A DNA stretch of 64,000 nt from Luidia sarsii (GCA_949987565.1 OX465111.1:7874967-7938966), one strand, 5' to 3'. Positions 11,765-28,879 are shown, counted from the stretch's first letter. Program-made: numbers and translations. Notes: generated by a model from the letters alone, not told the origin.

Positions 11765-12480
11765 CATTGAGTGTCTACCACCAGTAGGGATGGAGGCTCA
11801 TGAATTGCTTCAGCCTAGTCAGCCCACCCAGTTCTATTTGTCTGCCTTGGCTGGCAGTTGACCACCAAAAGGGATGGAGGCTCATGCCTTGCTTCAGACT
11901 AGTCATCACCTCCAAGTTCTATTTGTCAGTCTTGGCTGGCAGTCTACCACCATTAGAGGTACAGGCTTGGAGGCTCATGCCTTGCTTCAGACTAGTCATC
12001 ACCTCCAAGTTCTATTTGTCAGTCTTGGCTGGCAGTCTACCACCATTAGAGGTACAGGCTTGGAGGCTCATGCCTTGCTTCAGACTAGTCATCACCTCCA
12101 AGTTCTATTTGTCAGTCTTGGCTGAAAGTCTACCACCATTAGAGGTACAGGCTTGGTGGCTTATGCCTTGCTTCAGACTAGTCATCACCTCCAAGTTCTA
12201 TTTGTCAGTCTTGGCTGAAAGTCTACCACCATTAGAGGTACAGGCTTGGTGGCTTATGCCTTGCTTCAGACTAGTCACCGCCTCCAAGTTCTATTTGTCA
12301 GTCTTGGCTGAAAGTCTACCACCATTAGAGGTACAGGCTTGGAGGCTTAGGCAGTGCTTCAGACTGGTCATCCCCCCCCAGATCTATTTGTCAGTCTTGG
12401 CTGGCAGTCAACCACCATTTGAGGTGGAGGCTAATGCCTTGCTTCAGACTAGTCACCCCCTCCCAGTTCTATTAGTTAGC
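11765..12480. repeat. 93-bp minisatellite downstream of ABCA2
   Basis: About eight units, the central ones 93 bp, with GCCTTGCTTCAGACTAGTCA, TTCTATTTGTCAGTCTTGGC and CACCATTAGAGGTACAGG. The 93-bp period is a multiple of three, so it creates a spurious 237-codon frame. May lie in the 3' UTR. Confidence 0.85.
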
Positions 12481-12484
12481 CATA

Positions 12485-15400
12485 CATGTAGCTGGTATTC
12501 ACAAGGGAGATAATTCAAGTTTTGCCCATTGATTCTGCACCAAGCTGTAGATGTACAGCACAGACAGACAGTGTCCAGTAAGCCGATTACCTAGAATACT
12601 CAATTACCTCGTTAACAAGAGATAACAAGATACACATGTCTATCCATAAGGTAGACATGGGTGTGATAGTATTTTTCCTAGTGAGAGAGTAAGTAGCTAT
12701 CACGGTCTTTGAAGAAAAAGAACTACAAAGTTTTTCATGTGACGAGAATAACTGAGACTGAGTGATTGTGTAAAGACTCGTAAGGAGCTTTTTCCAAAAA
12801 AAGCAAATGATTGGATTGATTGTTGTTTTTCATTACTATTTTTCAATACTAGCACATTTTCCATACTAGTATTCAATACTATGGCACTTTTTGTATTTGA
12901 TAGTATGGAGTCAATTGGACGTTGTATGGAATATGACAATGCTGCAGTAATCAGGTGAAGCTATCGCTTTGTGTACTGGGAACTTATTTATGTGGAGACT
13001 GGAGAACAAGAAAGTTATTAATTTAAACAGTGGACAGTAATGTACTTATTATCCACAAGGCCCACAAGCAATGGATTCAGTCAAGGATGGAGTACGGTAC
13101 TTAATATCAGAGTCATTATAGAAAAAGGAAAAAGTCTATCATTTGAATTACAATGATGGCATTATTTAATTGAAGATTACTTAATTTAATTACTAATTAG
13201 GATATATAAACATTAGGAACTGATAGAATTGACTGATTGATTCCTGAGTGGAATTAAGACATGTTGTCAGTAGAAACTTAGGAATGTATGGGTACAATGG
13301 GTGGAAACTATTTGAGACAATCAGCCTAGTTTTAGGAATCAGAGGGCTGGGTAAGTAGATTCCTGGTAACTTAGTGCTAGCATTGAATGAGGAGGAGCGC
13401 GGCTGGGTGAGGAGCCAGTAACGCTTGATAAGGGCAATCCTGCCTCCTGGGTCTCCTATAGCCTTGGCATCCACCCTCACTGATGTGAACTCCCACCTCT
13501 CGGCAGGTTCTGACAAGCCTGTTGCTTTGGCTAGCCCCAACATGCCCCAGTGGTCTCGTAGCTCAGGAAAACTGTTCACCAGTGTTGGCATGTCTGGGCA
13601 AGCTTCTACTGTACATACTTCAGCAATCCCCATTAACACATTATAAGCAGTCTCGTAAGCAGCAATGGGCAGATTACACACTACCCAAAACATTGTGTTA
13701 CTGGCTCTTTTCAGAGCCATTCTCCTCAAAAGAAGTGACTTTAATACATTATGTCAAATTGATCTTGCAGACCTAATACAATCAATTTATACTTCTAACC
13801 TCATTTATCTAGAATGATATCTATCTGTTTAGAAGAACCACAACGACTGTTTCAGCCCAAAGCCAATGTTAAAGCCATACGTCTGCCATAAGTATATTTC
13901 TAAAAACAAATGCTATTTTATTATTTCAAGGTGGTTATAAAATTGGTCCCATTTTGCAGTTATTTGCATTGGTGAACGACTGTCTTCTTCTCTTGTAACC
14001 CTTTTCCATCAAGTCAGCAGGCCAGTGTTGTGAAAGCAACTCAAAAGATGTTCTTCCACTCCAGTCTGTTTGTTGCAATCGATGGAAGGCAGTTTGGTCG
14101 GTCAGTTGGTCACTGGTTGGGTGTTTGTTTGGTTATTTGGTGGTTTGTGTCGTTCATAGTAATGTTCCTCATCCAATGATCATGACAAAGTATTTTCAGT
14201 AGCAAAGGTATGGATTTGTATAGAGGTTTCCATTGAAGTTGATTCACACAGTACTTTTGAGGAGCCCACAATTTGATGCCAAAGACATGCAGATGGAAAG
14301 CCAAAGTGTAGACGTTCAGTGAATCTTCCTCAATGGTCAAATTTCGTTTTCTGTAGATGGCTGTGTACAGAATTCCTACCTTAGTGCTCAAAGGGCCTTG
14401 GGTTAGCTCCCAGATAAATTGTTCAAGTGTTGTGAAGTCGGCAAGTTTTGAATTATGTGCAGGTTTTTCCTGTTTTCTTTCAGCAGGCAGTTTATAATAT
14501 TTCTTTTTTATTGTGCTATCTTTTGTTTTAAAGTTAAATTAATTTGTTCTGTTTGAAGGCCAGTATACGTCAGTTCAATTCACTAATTGGCTAATTGGCT
14601 GCAATTTACTAATTGGCTGCTCATTATTTTTATTTGGTTTGATTTTGTTGTGACAGTATGAATTGGTACTTAGATTAGAGCAAATGGGGCAAAATCAATT
14701 CCATCCGAGGAATTCTGGTCTCCATTAGATTCGGTGAAAATTTTGACTCTGGTTGAGTTAGCATATTATTGTGTACATGTGTGCATAGCGGGGGATATGG
14801 GTATAACCAAAGTTGACATTGATCGTAAAACGTCAGACGGTCCTACGTTGCGATTCAATGCAGTGGGACCTTTGAGAAAGTTCCTGCTACGATTGGAATC
14901 GTTAGGCTATGCGGCCATTCATAATTTGTATGCATGTGGTTTCGGATTACTCTACTGAGTACACAGTTTGTAATATTTTCGAGGGGAATACACATTTCTG
15001 ATTTTGTTTTTACAAATCCTCTGTTGAACACACGCAGGATTTTTTTAAAAGGAAGACATTGTTTTATTCGACCTAGAGTGCTATAATTACGTACAACGAC
15101 GCCTATTTTAATTGCCTCCTCGAAAATTTATGTATAAGTATATCATAGTTCTTTTCATTTTTCTAATAACGAATGAAAGGTTTAGTAAATTTTATTTATT
15201 TTCAGCCTTTGCAATCAATTAATTTCTTTTTTATTCTCAATATAACATCAGTAGAAAATCAGTAGTTGGCTTGTGTAGTGATTAATTCGTGCCTGAAAAT
15301 TTGACTCAACCTAATGCTTCTGAGTTTATCATGATACTTTTATATTATAATCGTGCTTGGTGTACAAACACTCAGCGGCCGTTGTTTGCACTACACGGTC

Positions 15401-15525
15401 CTTAGGGCAGAACATGTTTGGATCCCTGTGGCGTTTTATCGTCAGAATCATTTCTAAAACCACCGCTTCGACTACAATTTGGGCTTGGTTTCCGTCATCC
15501 TATACTGAAAATGCATTATTGTGTC
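12485..15525. other. AT-rich spacer, no supported gene
   Basis: Unique-looking AT-rich DNA. The one long open stretch (13193-13729, minus, 178 codons) is locally GC-richer at 13380-13729. I recognise no family and see no splice context that makes it convincing; it may be a decayed coding fragment. An unsupported 75-codon frame lies at 14734-14958. Confidence 0.5.
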
Positions 15526-15968
15526 CCTTCCCTTCGATTCCCTTCCCTTCCCTTCCCTTCCCTTCCCTTCCCTTCCCTTCCCTTCCCTTCCCTTCCCTTC
15601 CCTTCCCTTCCCTTCCCTTCCCTTCCCTTCCCTTCCCTTCCCTTCCCTTCCCTTCCCTTCCCTTCCCTTCCCTTCCCTTCCCTTCCCTTCCCTTCCCTTC
15701 CCTTCCCTTCCCTTCCCTTCCCTTCCCTTCCCTTCCCTTCCCTTCCCTTCCCTTCCCTTCCCTTCCCTTCCCTTCCCTTCCCTCCCCTCAACTCCCCTTC
15801 CCTTTCCTTCCCCTCCCTTCCCTTCCCCTCCCCTCCCTTCCCTTTCCTTCCCTTCCCTTCCCTCCCCTCCCCTCCCCTCAACTCCCCTCCCCTTCCCTCT
15901 CCTTGCCTTCCCCTTCCTTCCCCTCCCTTCTTTTCCCTTCCATTCCCTTCCCTTCCCTTCCTTTCCGA
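15526..15968. repeat. (CCTTC)n pentanucleotide microsatellite
   Basis: Nearly perfect CCCTT repeats from about 15536 to 15782 (about 49 units), then degenerate CCCTCCCCTT to 15965. Homopyrimidine on +, 1 kb upstream of PTGES2. Confidence 0.95.
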
Positions 15969-16825
15969 CGTCGAACCTGTTAAAAAAAAAATAATGGAAC
16001 AGGTATATTTTGTCACCTGTTCGTACGGGATTGCTAATGTTGGTATGTATAGGTCAGTAACTATTTTTATAAAGGATAATTTTTGAAACGAGATCAAATG
16101 GTATCTTTTTTGGAAAGGTATGATGTAAAATTGGTAATGATTAATAATAATAATTAGTTTCTGTCTTAAAGCTGGGTATTTTTGTCACGAGAGAACGCGA
16201 TACGTGGATCAAATTTTATAAACGTTTCAATCGAAAGTTGGAAACTATTTTCTCATTACCACTGGATGCGAGAAACGTCCAGAACTCACTTAGCTGGCGC
16301 AAGGATACCCAGTGATGGGTAGGACTGAACTAGTTTACAGAATTCAGAAAGTTGGAAAGCCCAAGATTTTACGCAAAGTACTATTTTTCGTAGCGGAAGA
16401 ATATGTGCACGATGACATAATTATTTCTCATATCACTAGTTTAGTTATATGCTAAAGTGCGTACGAGTACCTTGATGATTAAGTAAATAAATGCCCTGAT
16501 AAATAAATTCTATCAATATAATGATGACTTTTAATTTGTGATGATGTAATGATGTAATTTGTGATGATGTAATGAACTGTCAAAATACCCGACATGAAAA
16601 ACGTACAAATTTATGAGGAAAAAGTTACGTAACTTGACACCTGATGACGTCATCATTTCTAATTTCTTCTAGGACCATCTCTTGGCCAGGCTTCTCAGTA
16701 TGTGCCAAGTCGATGGGGTAAAACAAAGTATCAAAATAGGGGTCCCGAACGATTTGGCTGATTAATAAGGAGGGGAAAAAACGAATGAAAGCATGCTGTT
16801 TCGGAACTCGACCAAAATAGCTAAT

Positions 16826-16947
16826 AATAGGCTGGTTCCCGTCCCTTACCTGGTCTCCAGACGTCTCACGTCCTCAGACATTTCGGCCTCGCATTTCGGA
16901 CGTAGTGAGACGTCTGGAGACCAGGTAGGGAACGGGAACCAGCCTAT
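16826..16947. mobile_element. Foldback MITE immediately upstream of PTGES2
   Basis: Two 43-base arms, 16827-16869 and 16905-16947, are inverted copies with 2 mismatches and a 35-base loop. The element is flanked by the direct repeat ATAGCTAAT (16817-16825 and 16946-16954, the second overlapping the arm end by two bases), a likely target-site duplication of 8-9 bp. It ends about 40 bp before the PTGES2 start codon, so it probably sits in the promoter or 5' UTR. Confidence 0.7.
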
Positions 16948-16953
16948 AGCTAA

Positions 16954-21632
<4,679 letters not shown>

Positions 21633-22694
21633 GCGGATGGAAGCACGCCCTCGCATCTTGCTTGCACCTCGATGCGGCAAGCTATTCCTCCCTAAAGTCA
21701 TCGCCTACGGATTTTTTTTTTCTCATCTGGAAACAATTCTTCAGCCTATCCTGCACTGATGTTCCCAGAAGGCAATACATCACTATAGGCTTAAATATTT
21801 TCATATGAGCACAAGAAAACCTGACTTCAATGAAGTTACAGTACGGGGGTTCATGATTCTGAATTGGTTTTGTTTTTAGCGACCCACATTTGCTTTTGGT
21901 TAATTTGGCATTTGACTTAAAATCATTTCAAATGATTATTATTTCTTTTAAAACTAAACATGCATGTAAATAGAAGGCGTTTCCTCGTAGCTTGAGAGGA
22001 AATCAGCCTTTGAGGTAGCTGGTTTCTAAAGGATTGAGTGCTTACACCGATCTGGGTTCGAATCCGACTAAGGACATTCAGATTGGTTTGAATCCCTTGC
22101 TGATGCTGTAGAGTAACTTGCCAGTTCTCGGTCTTGTTCTTTTTCTTTGGCTGTGCAACAGTTTTGAAGGTCTCCACACAAACAGGGTGTGTGTTGTTTA
22201 AGATTGAGTGCAAGCTCCCAGGTTCCCTTGCATGCCTTACTCTGGATTGACAAGCTGTGCTATAAGTTAAGCAAGCATTGGCTGGTGGGCTGGGCAAAAC
22301 ACTGGTTGGAGCTGTGGATGTGAGAATGCATAGTGTTCTATTGATCACTTTGTTATCATTGAGACAGCTTTCTATGACACCAGTGGTTGATTTCAACAAA
22401 CTCCTAACTTACGATCAATCGCAGGACGATGAGTGATGCAAGGACCTACAATGTATAAACCCTATCCCTCCTTCCCTTTTTTGTTAGTTTGTTTCAAACT
22501 AATGACACAAGTCTTGGGCTTCATGGGTATCAATTAGAATATAGTTGGCATTTCTCTGCAATGTTATTGTTAAGTTTTATCTAAATTTGCATTTGAAATA
22601 AATTATGACAACCATTTCTACTTGAGACTTTAGACCATTTTTGTTTTGAGTCGGTTTCATTAAAGAGCAGGCACAATCGAAATTCGATTTCCTA
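21633..22694. other. PTGES2 3' flank and probable 3' UTR
   Basis: AT-rich and noncoding. A candidate polyadenylation signal AATAAA lies at 22597-22602, before the telomere-like tract. A B-box-like GGGTTCGAATCCG at about 22055 suggests one more tRNA-derived fragment. Confidence 0.4.
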
Positions 22695-23565
22695 ATTTCA
22701 ATCAACCCCCAACCCCCAACCTCCAACCCCAACCCCGACCCCCGACCCCCAACATCCAACCCCCAAACCCCAACCCCGACCCCCGACCTCCAACCCCCAA
22801 ACCCCAAACCCCAACCCCCAAACCCAAACCCCCAACCCCAAACCCCCGACCCCCAACCCCAAACCCCCGACCCCCAACATCCAACCCCCAAACCCCAACC
22901 CCGACCTCCAACCCCCAACCTCCAACCCCAAACCCCAACCCCGACCCCCGACCCCCAACCTCCAACCCCAAACCCCAACCCGACCCCCAACACCCAACCC
23001 CCAAACCCCGCCCCCCGACCTCCAACCCCCAAACCCCAAACCCCCAACCCCAAACCCCCGACCCCCAACCCCAAACCCCCGACCCCAAACCCCAAACCCC
23101 CAACCCCCAAACCCAAACCCCCAACCCCAAACCCCAAACCCCAAACCCCCAACCCCCGACCCCCAACCCCCAACCCCCAACCCCAACCACCAAACCCCAA
23201 CCCCCAAACCCCAAACCAAAACCCCAAACCCACAACCCACAACCCTAACCACCAAACCCCCAAACCCCAAACCCAACCCCCCAACCTCCCCGACCCCCAA
23301 CATCCAACCCCCAAACCACAAACCCCAACCCCATCCCAAACACCCAAACCCTAAACCCCAAACCCCCAACCCCCAACCTCCCCCGACCCCCAACATCCAA
23401 CCCCCAAACACCCAACCCCCAAACCCCCAAACCCCAAATCCCAAACCCCAACCCCCAACCCCCAAACCCCAAACCCTAAACCGTAAACCCCAAACCCAAA
23501 ACCCCAAACCCCAACCTCCCCCGACCCCCGACCCCAAACATCCAACCCCCAAACCCCAACCCACC
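22695..23565. repeat. Degenerate telomere-like CCCCAA/CCCAAAC tract
   Basis: About 870 bp composed almost only of CCCCAAACCCC, CCCCCAACC, CCCGACCCC and CATCCAACCCCC words. The minus strand is therefore a G-run array (GGGGTTTGGGG, GGTCGGGGG) with dense G-quadruplex potential. Long minus-strand reading frames here (Gly/Trp/Val only) are artefacts of the repeat. It lies about 1 kb after PTGES2. Confidence 0.9.
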
Positions 23566-24084
23566 AGTAATGAGGTGACCAACCACATACAGGGAATCAT
23601 CGGGCCGTTTGAAGAGGCTCCTGGCAACAGTGAAGAAAAGAATTACCGGATGATTCCTGTTGGTATCTGAAATTTTCGCCCAAATTTCAAGTGGTGTCCA
23701 TGGCGTAGTGTGAAGTTCCTGGAGCAACCACTAGCAATGTCTGGGTTTCGATTTGTTATATCAAAATTAAATCGAAGTAACAAGAATTTCTTAAAAGTCG
23801 ATTGTGCCGGTAGCGTAACCGGCATACCTAGAATCAATGACCAAGGGCTGGGAAAAACATAGATTTTTTTTTCGTTTTATTGCAAAGCACAAGCAGATGG
23901 TTCTAGTAATTGAAAATCTCGACTCATCTCCGAGGATTACCCGTTAGCCTCGTGGTAGCAGTCGGGACTATGATTGAGAACGTTGGTTGTTCCCAACTTG
24001 ATGGGTTTGGTTTAGTTCATTTTGTATTACGTTCCTTTACGGTAACCGAAAGTTTAAAAATAAGGTGAAAATAGGGGAGAAAGA

Positions 24085-25470
24085 AATTCAAGGTTCCAGG
24101 TTCGATTCCCAGGACATGTGAGAATAATTTTTCTTGTTTAAACAAACCCAACCTATAACTAATAAGTATCTAAAATTTAAACCAAAAAAAATCAGTTGGT
24201 GTACGTGGTCTAACGGCATGTTCCAGGGTATGTAACCTCAAGGTTCCAGGATCGATCCCCAGGACATGTGAGTAAATTTTTCTTCTTCAAATTACTAAGT
24301 ACAAACCCAACCTATAAGTATCTAAAATGCGAAAAAAAAAATCAACTGGTACAATTGGCCTAGCGGGATGTTCCAGAGTCAGTAACTTCAAGGTTCCAGG
24401 TTCGATCTCCAGGACATGTAAGAGTAAATTTTTCTTCTTCAAATTACTAAGTACAAACCCAACCTATAAGTATCTAAAATTCGAAAAAAAAATCAACTGG
24501 TGCAATTGGCCTAGCGGGATGGCCCAGGGTCTGTAACTTCAAGGTTCCAGGATCGATCCCCAGGACATGTAAGAGTAATTTTTTCTTCTTCAAATTACTA
24601 AGTACAAACCCAACCTATAAGTATCTAAAATTCGAAAAAAAAAATCAACTGGTGCAATTGGCCTAGCGGGATGGCCCAGGGTCAGTAACTTCAAGGTTCC
24701 AGGATCGATCCCCAGGACATGTAAGAGTAAATTTTTCTTCTTCAAATTACCAAGTACAAACTCAACCTATAAGTATCTAAAATTCGAAAAAAAATCAATT
24801 GGTACAATTGGCCTAACGGGATGGCCCAGGGTCTTTAACCTCAAGGTTCCAGGTTCGATCCCAGGGAGATGTAAGAGTAAATTTTTCTTCTTCAAATAAC
24901 TAAGTACAAACCCAACCTATAAGTATCTAAAATTTGAACAAAATTTCAACTGGTGCAATTGGCCTAACGGGATAGCCCAGGGTCTGTAACCTTAAGGTTC
25001 CAGGTTCGATCCCCAGGAGATGTAAAAGTATATTTTTCTTCTTCAAATAACTAAGTACAAACCCAACCTATAAGTATCTAAAATTCGAACAAAAAATCAG
25101 TTGGTGCAATTGGCCTAACGGGATAGCCCAGGGTTTGTAACCTCAAGGTTCCAGGTTCGATCCCCAGGAGATGTAAGAGTAACTTTTTCTTCTTCAAATT
25201 ACTAAGTACAAACCCAACCTATAAGTATATAAAATTCGAACAAAAAATCAGTTGGTGCAATTGGCCTAACGGGATGGCCCAGGGTCTGTAACCTCAAGGT
25301 TCCAGGTTCGATCCCCAGGAGATGTAAGAGTAAATTTTTCTTCTTCAAATTACTAAGTACAAATCCAACCTATAAGTATCTAAAATTCGAACAAAAAATC
25401 AGTTGGTGCAATTGGCGTAGCGGGATGGCCCAGGGTTTGTAACCTGAAGGTTCCAGGTTCGATCCCCATG
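24085..25470 (+). repeat. 151-bp tandem array with tRNA-like A and B boxes
   Basis: Ten units. The motif AGGTTCCAGG begins at 24091, 24241, 24391, 24542, 24694, 24844, 24995, 25146, 25297 and 25448, i.e. every 150-152 bp. Each unit except the first carries an A-box match (TGGCCTAACGGG or close) and all carry a B-box-like GGTTCCAGGTTCGATCCCC about 45 bp later, then a shared AT-rich linker (TTTTTCTTCTTCAAATTAC, AACCTATAAGTATCTAAAAT). The TTTTT run could end a pol III transcript. The T-stem does not pair well, so these are not functional tRNA genes. Confidence 0.85.
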
Positions 25471-25549
25471 GAAGAATTCTTGTTTTTTAATTCAATTAGA
25501 GTAACCGAAGGTTTAAATAGAAAGGTTTGTGAGGGGTGGGTGGGCGGGA

Positions 25550-25800
25550 CTCATGAGGCTAGAGGTTCAGTGGCTCGACTGGGAACCCCAAGACCGAGGG
25601 TTCGATCCCGGGTGGATGCAGGTCCGCCCAGAACCCCCTGGCCTCCCCAGATCACCAACCTGGGGCGCCCTCTACCCGCCCAGAACCCCCGGCCTCCCCA
25701 GATCACCAACCTGGGGCGCCCTCTACCCGCCCAGAACTCCCGGCCTCCCCAGATCACCAACCTGGGGTGGTTCGGGGACCTGTGGCGCCCCCTCTACCCC
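25550..25800 (+). repeat. tRNA-like SINE head followed by 51-bp minisatellite
   Basis: GTGGCTCGACTGGGAACCCC and GAGGGTTCGATCCCGGG look like A and B boxes. From 25625 three units of 51-52 bp follow (CGCCCAGAACCCCC..., GATCACCAACCTGGGGCGCC). Confidence 0.55.
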
Positions 25801-25910
25801 ACTAGATAAAATAAAATAAAATGGAATTTTACACTTTTAACTCAGGATAGATGTCGAAAAAAAAAATAAAAGCACTTGTAAATTTCATGTGAAACTCGAA
25901 CACGGATCTT

Positions 25911-25981
25911 GACATCGCCAGGATTCGAACTCGGGTCACCAAGTTGGAAGTCAGAGAGTGTATCCGCTACACAAACACGTC
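25911..25981 (-). pseudogene. tRNA-Gly(UCC)-like pseudogene or SINE head
   Basis: Seventy-one bases on the minus strand. D stem GTGT/ACAC pairs, the anticodon loop reads CTTCCAA (anticodon UCC) and the T-loop region is GAGTTCGAATCC. The stretch ACTTCCAA..TTGGTGACCCGAGTTCGAATCC resembles tRNA-Gly(UCC) as I remember it. The anticodon stem and part of the acceptor stem do not pair, so I call it a pseudogene or tRNA-derived element. Confidence 0.4.
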
Positions 25982-25989
25982 CTTCTTAC

Positions 25990-27350
25990 AAACTCTACTT
26001 GGAACTTATATATAAAGTATCGTATGGAAATTGATGAGAAAAAATTATTAAGTACAAAATAAATAAGCACAAAAAATAGCACGATATTTGTTAACCGTAA
26101 GGTAAAGTGCAGAACCAAAATTATATGGGTTGAAGAATATGTTTAACCATATTATTATAATGTTCAAAATCAAGCAAAGTGAAAAAGATTAATTAAACTC
26201 CAGTAGTATGTAATGATAGTACTACTACTAAGTTAGTACCGGTACTAAGTACTAAATAAACGCGCAAGTCGAAATGGGCGCAGAAAATGAACCCACAAAA
26301 TGTACTATACTCAGAAGTGGAAGAGGCGTGCTTTCAAATTACACGTTTTCTTTCAAGTTTAAAAAACAAGGTTTTTCTTTTCTACTTTTGATCTGAATGT
26401 CTGATAAACTACACATTCATTGTTCGTAACAAATCTTAGTTCATTAACGGTCTGGAAAGTCCAAACGACCCAAGAAAATGAACTACACAGGAAACAAGTC
26501 AAATGTGCTTTACAGAGAAACATTCTTAATTCATGCTCACCATCCACTGACCATCTACAAAATGTCATTCAAATGAAAGAAAACCAGAATAGAGCATAGT
26601 TGAATCAGTCAAACACAACAAAGTATGACTGTGGCATATTCTGTACTTACAATCAACCTTGACAGATTTCGAGCTGTTCAAAGTCACCCCTTCTCAAGCA
26701 TTACGAAGTGATTAAGCTTATACTTCTTTTCAGTCAAAGGAAGTTGATTAACAGAAATCGCATTCAGAATATTCATACGGATCTTGATCGAAAAAGAGTG
26801 TGCAGAAGCAGTGAAAACAAGGACTTTTAAAATGAAATATTTCAACACTGAACAACACTTTTCTGACAAAGATACACCTTTCCAAGCATTGTGTACAAAA
26901 CAAAGTTTGAATTTAGAGAACAATGGCTACTTAATTCGAAAGAGGAACTAATTTTTGAATTGTGATAAGAAATCGCAGGGAAAGACTCCAACTCAATCAG
27001 ACATTAAAACTAAATTTTCATCTGATGTAAAAAAAAAACCCCACATTTTCAACCAAGCCTTAACTGCAGTGAATAGAAAAGGAAATGATAGCGGCAAGTT
27101 TTGTCTACATACCCAAGCGTGAGTTTTCGTGTATTTTTCCATGAGTTTTCAAACGGTTGACTGTATGTACTGACCAAAGATATGCGGATTTCAACCATGT
27201 ACAGGCTCTGACGATTCGATCTAAACAGGACCTTCATGAAAAAGGCACAAAAATGTTTTTTTTATTTTATTCTAACGATGAAAACATATCCAAATGCATT
27301 GTAGGGTTAGATCGGAGATCACTGGTTGTTATAGCAACATAGACAGTCAG
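25990..27350. other. AT-rich spacer, nothing recognised
   Basis: Low-GC DNA without a convincing ORF, splice pattern or repeat. Confidence 0.5.
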
Positions 27351-27384
27351 AGGCAAGCTTAAAATGTCAGTTCTTTTGGATGAC

Positions 27385-28600
27385 CATGGAAAGGCTGTCC
27401 ATGGTGAGATAAAAGAGGCTGTCCATGGTGAGATGAAAGAGGCTGTCCATGGTGAGATGAAAGAGGCTGTCCATGGTGAGATAAAAGAGGCTGTCCATGG
27501 TGAGATAAAAGAGGCTGTCCATGGTGAGATAAAAGAGGCTGTCCATGGTGAGATAAAAGAGGCTGTCCATGGTGAGATAAAAGAGGCTGTCCATGGTGAG
27601 ATAAAAGAGGCTGTCCATGGTGAGATAAAAGAGGCTGTCCATGGTGAGATAAAAGAGGTTGTCCATGGTGAGATAAAAGAGGCTGTCCATGGTGAGATAA
27701 AAGAGGATGTCCATGGTGTCTGTGGTGAAGCAATTTTCTCTGCGGTGCCTTGGACAAACTATCGATGGCGAGTGGTGAGACAGGGGAGGCGTCTGTGATG
27801 CAAGGCCAGCACCAGCGCCTCCCTGTCTGAAGAGACGCAGCGGCTGTCCATGATGATGGGCTGGGATACTGCTGTCCACGGTGAGACAGGGGCTGTCCAT
27901 GGTGTGACACAGAGCTTGTACACGGTGAGAGACGCAGAGGCTGTTCATGATGAGAGACGCAGAGGCTGTCCATGGTGAGACACAGAGGCTGTCCATGGTG
28001 AGAGATAGAGGCTGTCCATGGTGAGATGCAGAGACTGTCCACGGTGAGATGCAGAGGCTGTCCATGGTGAGAAAAAGGCTGTCCATGGTGTGGCACAGAG
28101 GCTGTCCATGATGAGAGACGCAGAGGCTGTCCATGGTGAGAGATAGAGGCTGTCCACGATGAGATGCAGAGGCTGTCCACGGTGAGATGCAGAGGCTGTC
28201 AATGGTGGGTGATAGAGGCTGTCCATGGTGAGACACATAGCTGTCCATGGTGAGACAAAGGCTGTCCATGGTGTGGCACAGAGGCTGTCCATGATGAGAG
28301 ACGCAGAGGCTGTCCATGGTGAGAGACAGAGGCTGTCCATTGTGAGATGCAGAGGCTGTCCACGGTGAGATGCAGAGGCTGTCAATGGTGAGAGCTAGAG
28401 GCTGTCCATGGTGATAGACGCAGAGGCTGTCCATGGTGAGAGACGCAGAGGCTGTCCACGGTAAGACACATAGCTTGTTCACCGGGTGAAAGACAAACAG
28501 GCTGTCGCTGGTGAGAGACATAGGCTGTCCATGGTGAGAGACAGGCTGTCCATGGTGAGTCACACTGAGTTTGCATGCGTTGAGAGCATACATAAATGCT
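27385..28600. repeat. 24-bp GAGGCTGTCCATGGTGAGA minisatellite
   Basis: 27385-27720 holds about 14 regular 24-bp units (GAGGCTGTCCATGGTGAGAT + AAAA). After a unique stretch, 27860-28590 holds looser 20-25-bp units (GTCCATGGTGAGAGACGCAG). CCATGG makes each unit partly palindromic. The repeat keeps a 425-codon minus frame and a 145-codon plus frame open; neither looks like a real gene. Confidence 0.9.
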
Positions 28601-28879
28601 GTGTAGATGCATAGGGAGTTCGAGTAATAAAGGAGAGAAAACATATCAATTCAAACCAAATAAGATAGTCATTTCATCTGTATTACTATGTTTGTTATTC
28701 AAACTTGGGAAACTTGCAAAATTAGACGATTTTTTTTTTTTTTACTTCGTCTGTTTAGTTTGATCACATAGAAAGCAATGAAACATTCAGAAAAACGTTT
28801 CACGCAGAATGTTTGACTTGATTTCAGTCAAAACAGTTTTGTAAAGAGTTCGTAATCTGACCAAATTCTCAATGTTGGT

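Noticed and set aside
11800..12513. 237-codon frame with repeated ALLQTSHHLQ-like or CFRLVITSKF-like units
   Set aside because: The 93-bp tandem period is a multiple of three, so a frame opens by chance; two frames are open in parallel.
13193..13729. 178-codon minus-strand ORF as a gene
   Set aside because: No recognised domain, and the last third runs into AT-rich sequence. Mentioned in the spacer entry only.
15357..16097. Frames over the (CCTTC)n tract
   Set aside because: Pentamer repeat is open in several frames on both strands, with no protein-like flanks.
22577..23627. Gly/Trp/Val-rich minus-strand frames of up to 309 codons
   Set aside because: Pure product of the CCCCAA-type tract; overlapping frames are equally open.
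24085..25470. Cluster of functional tRNA genes
   Set aside because: A and B boxes are present but the T stem and acceptor stem do not pair, so called tRNA-derived repeats instead.
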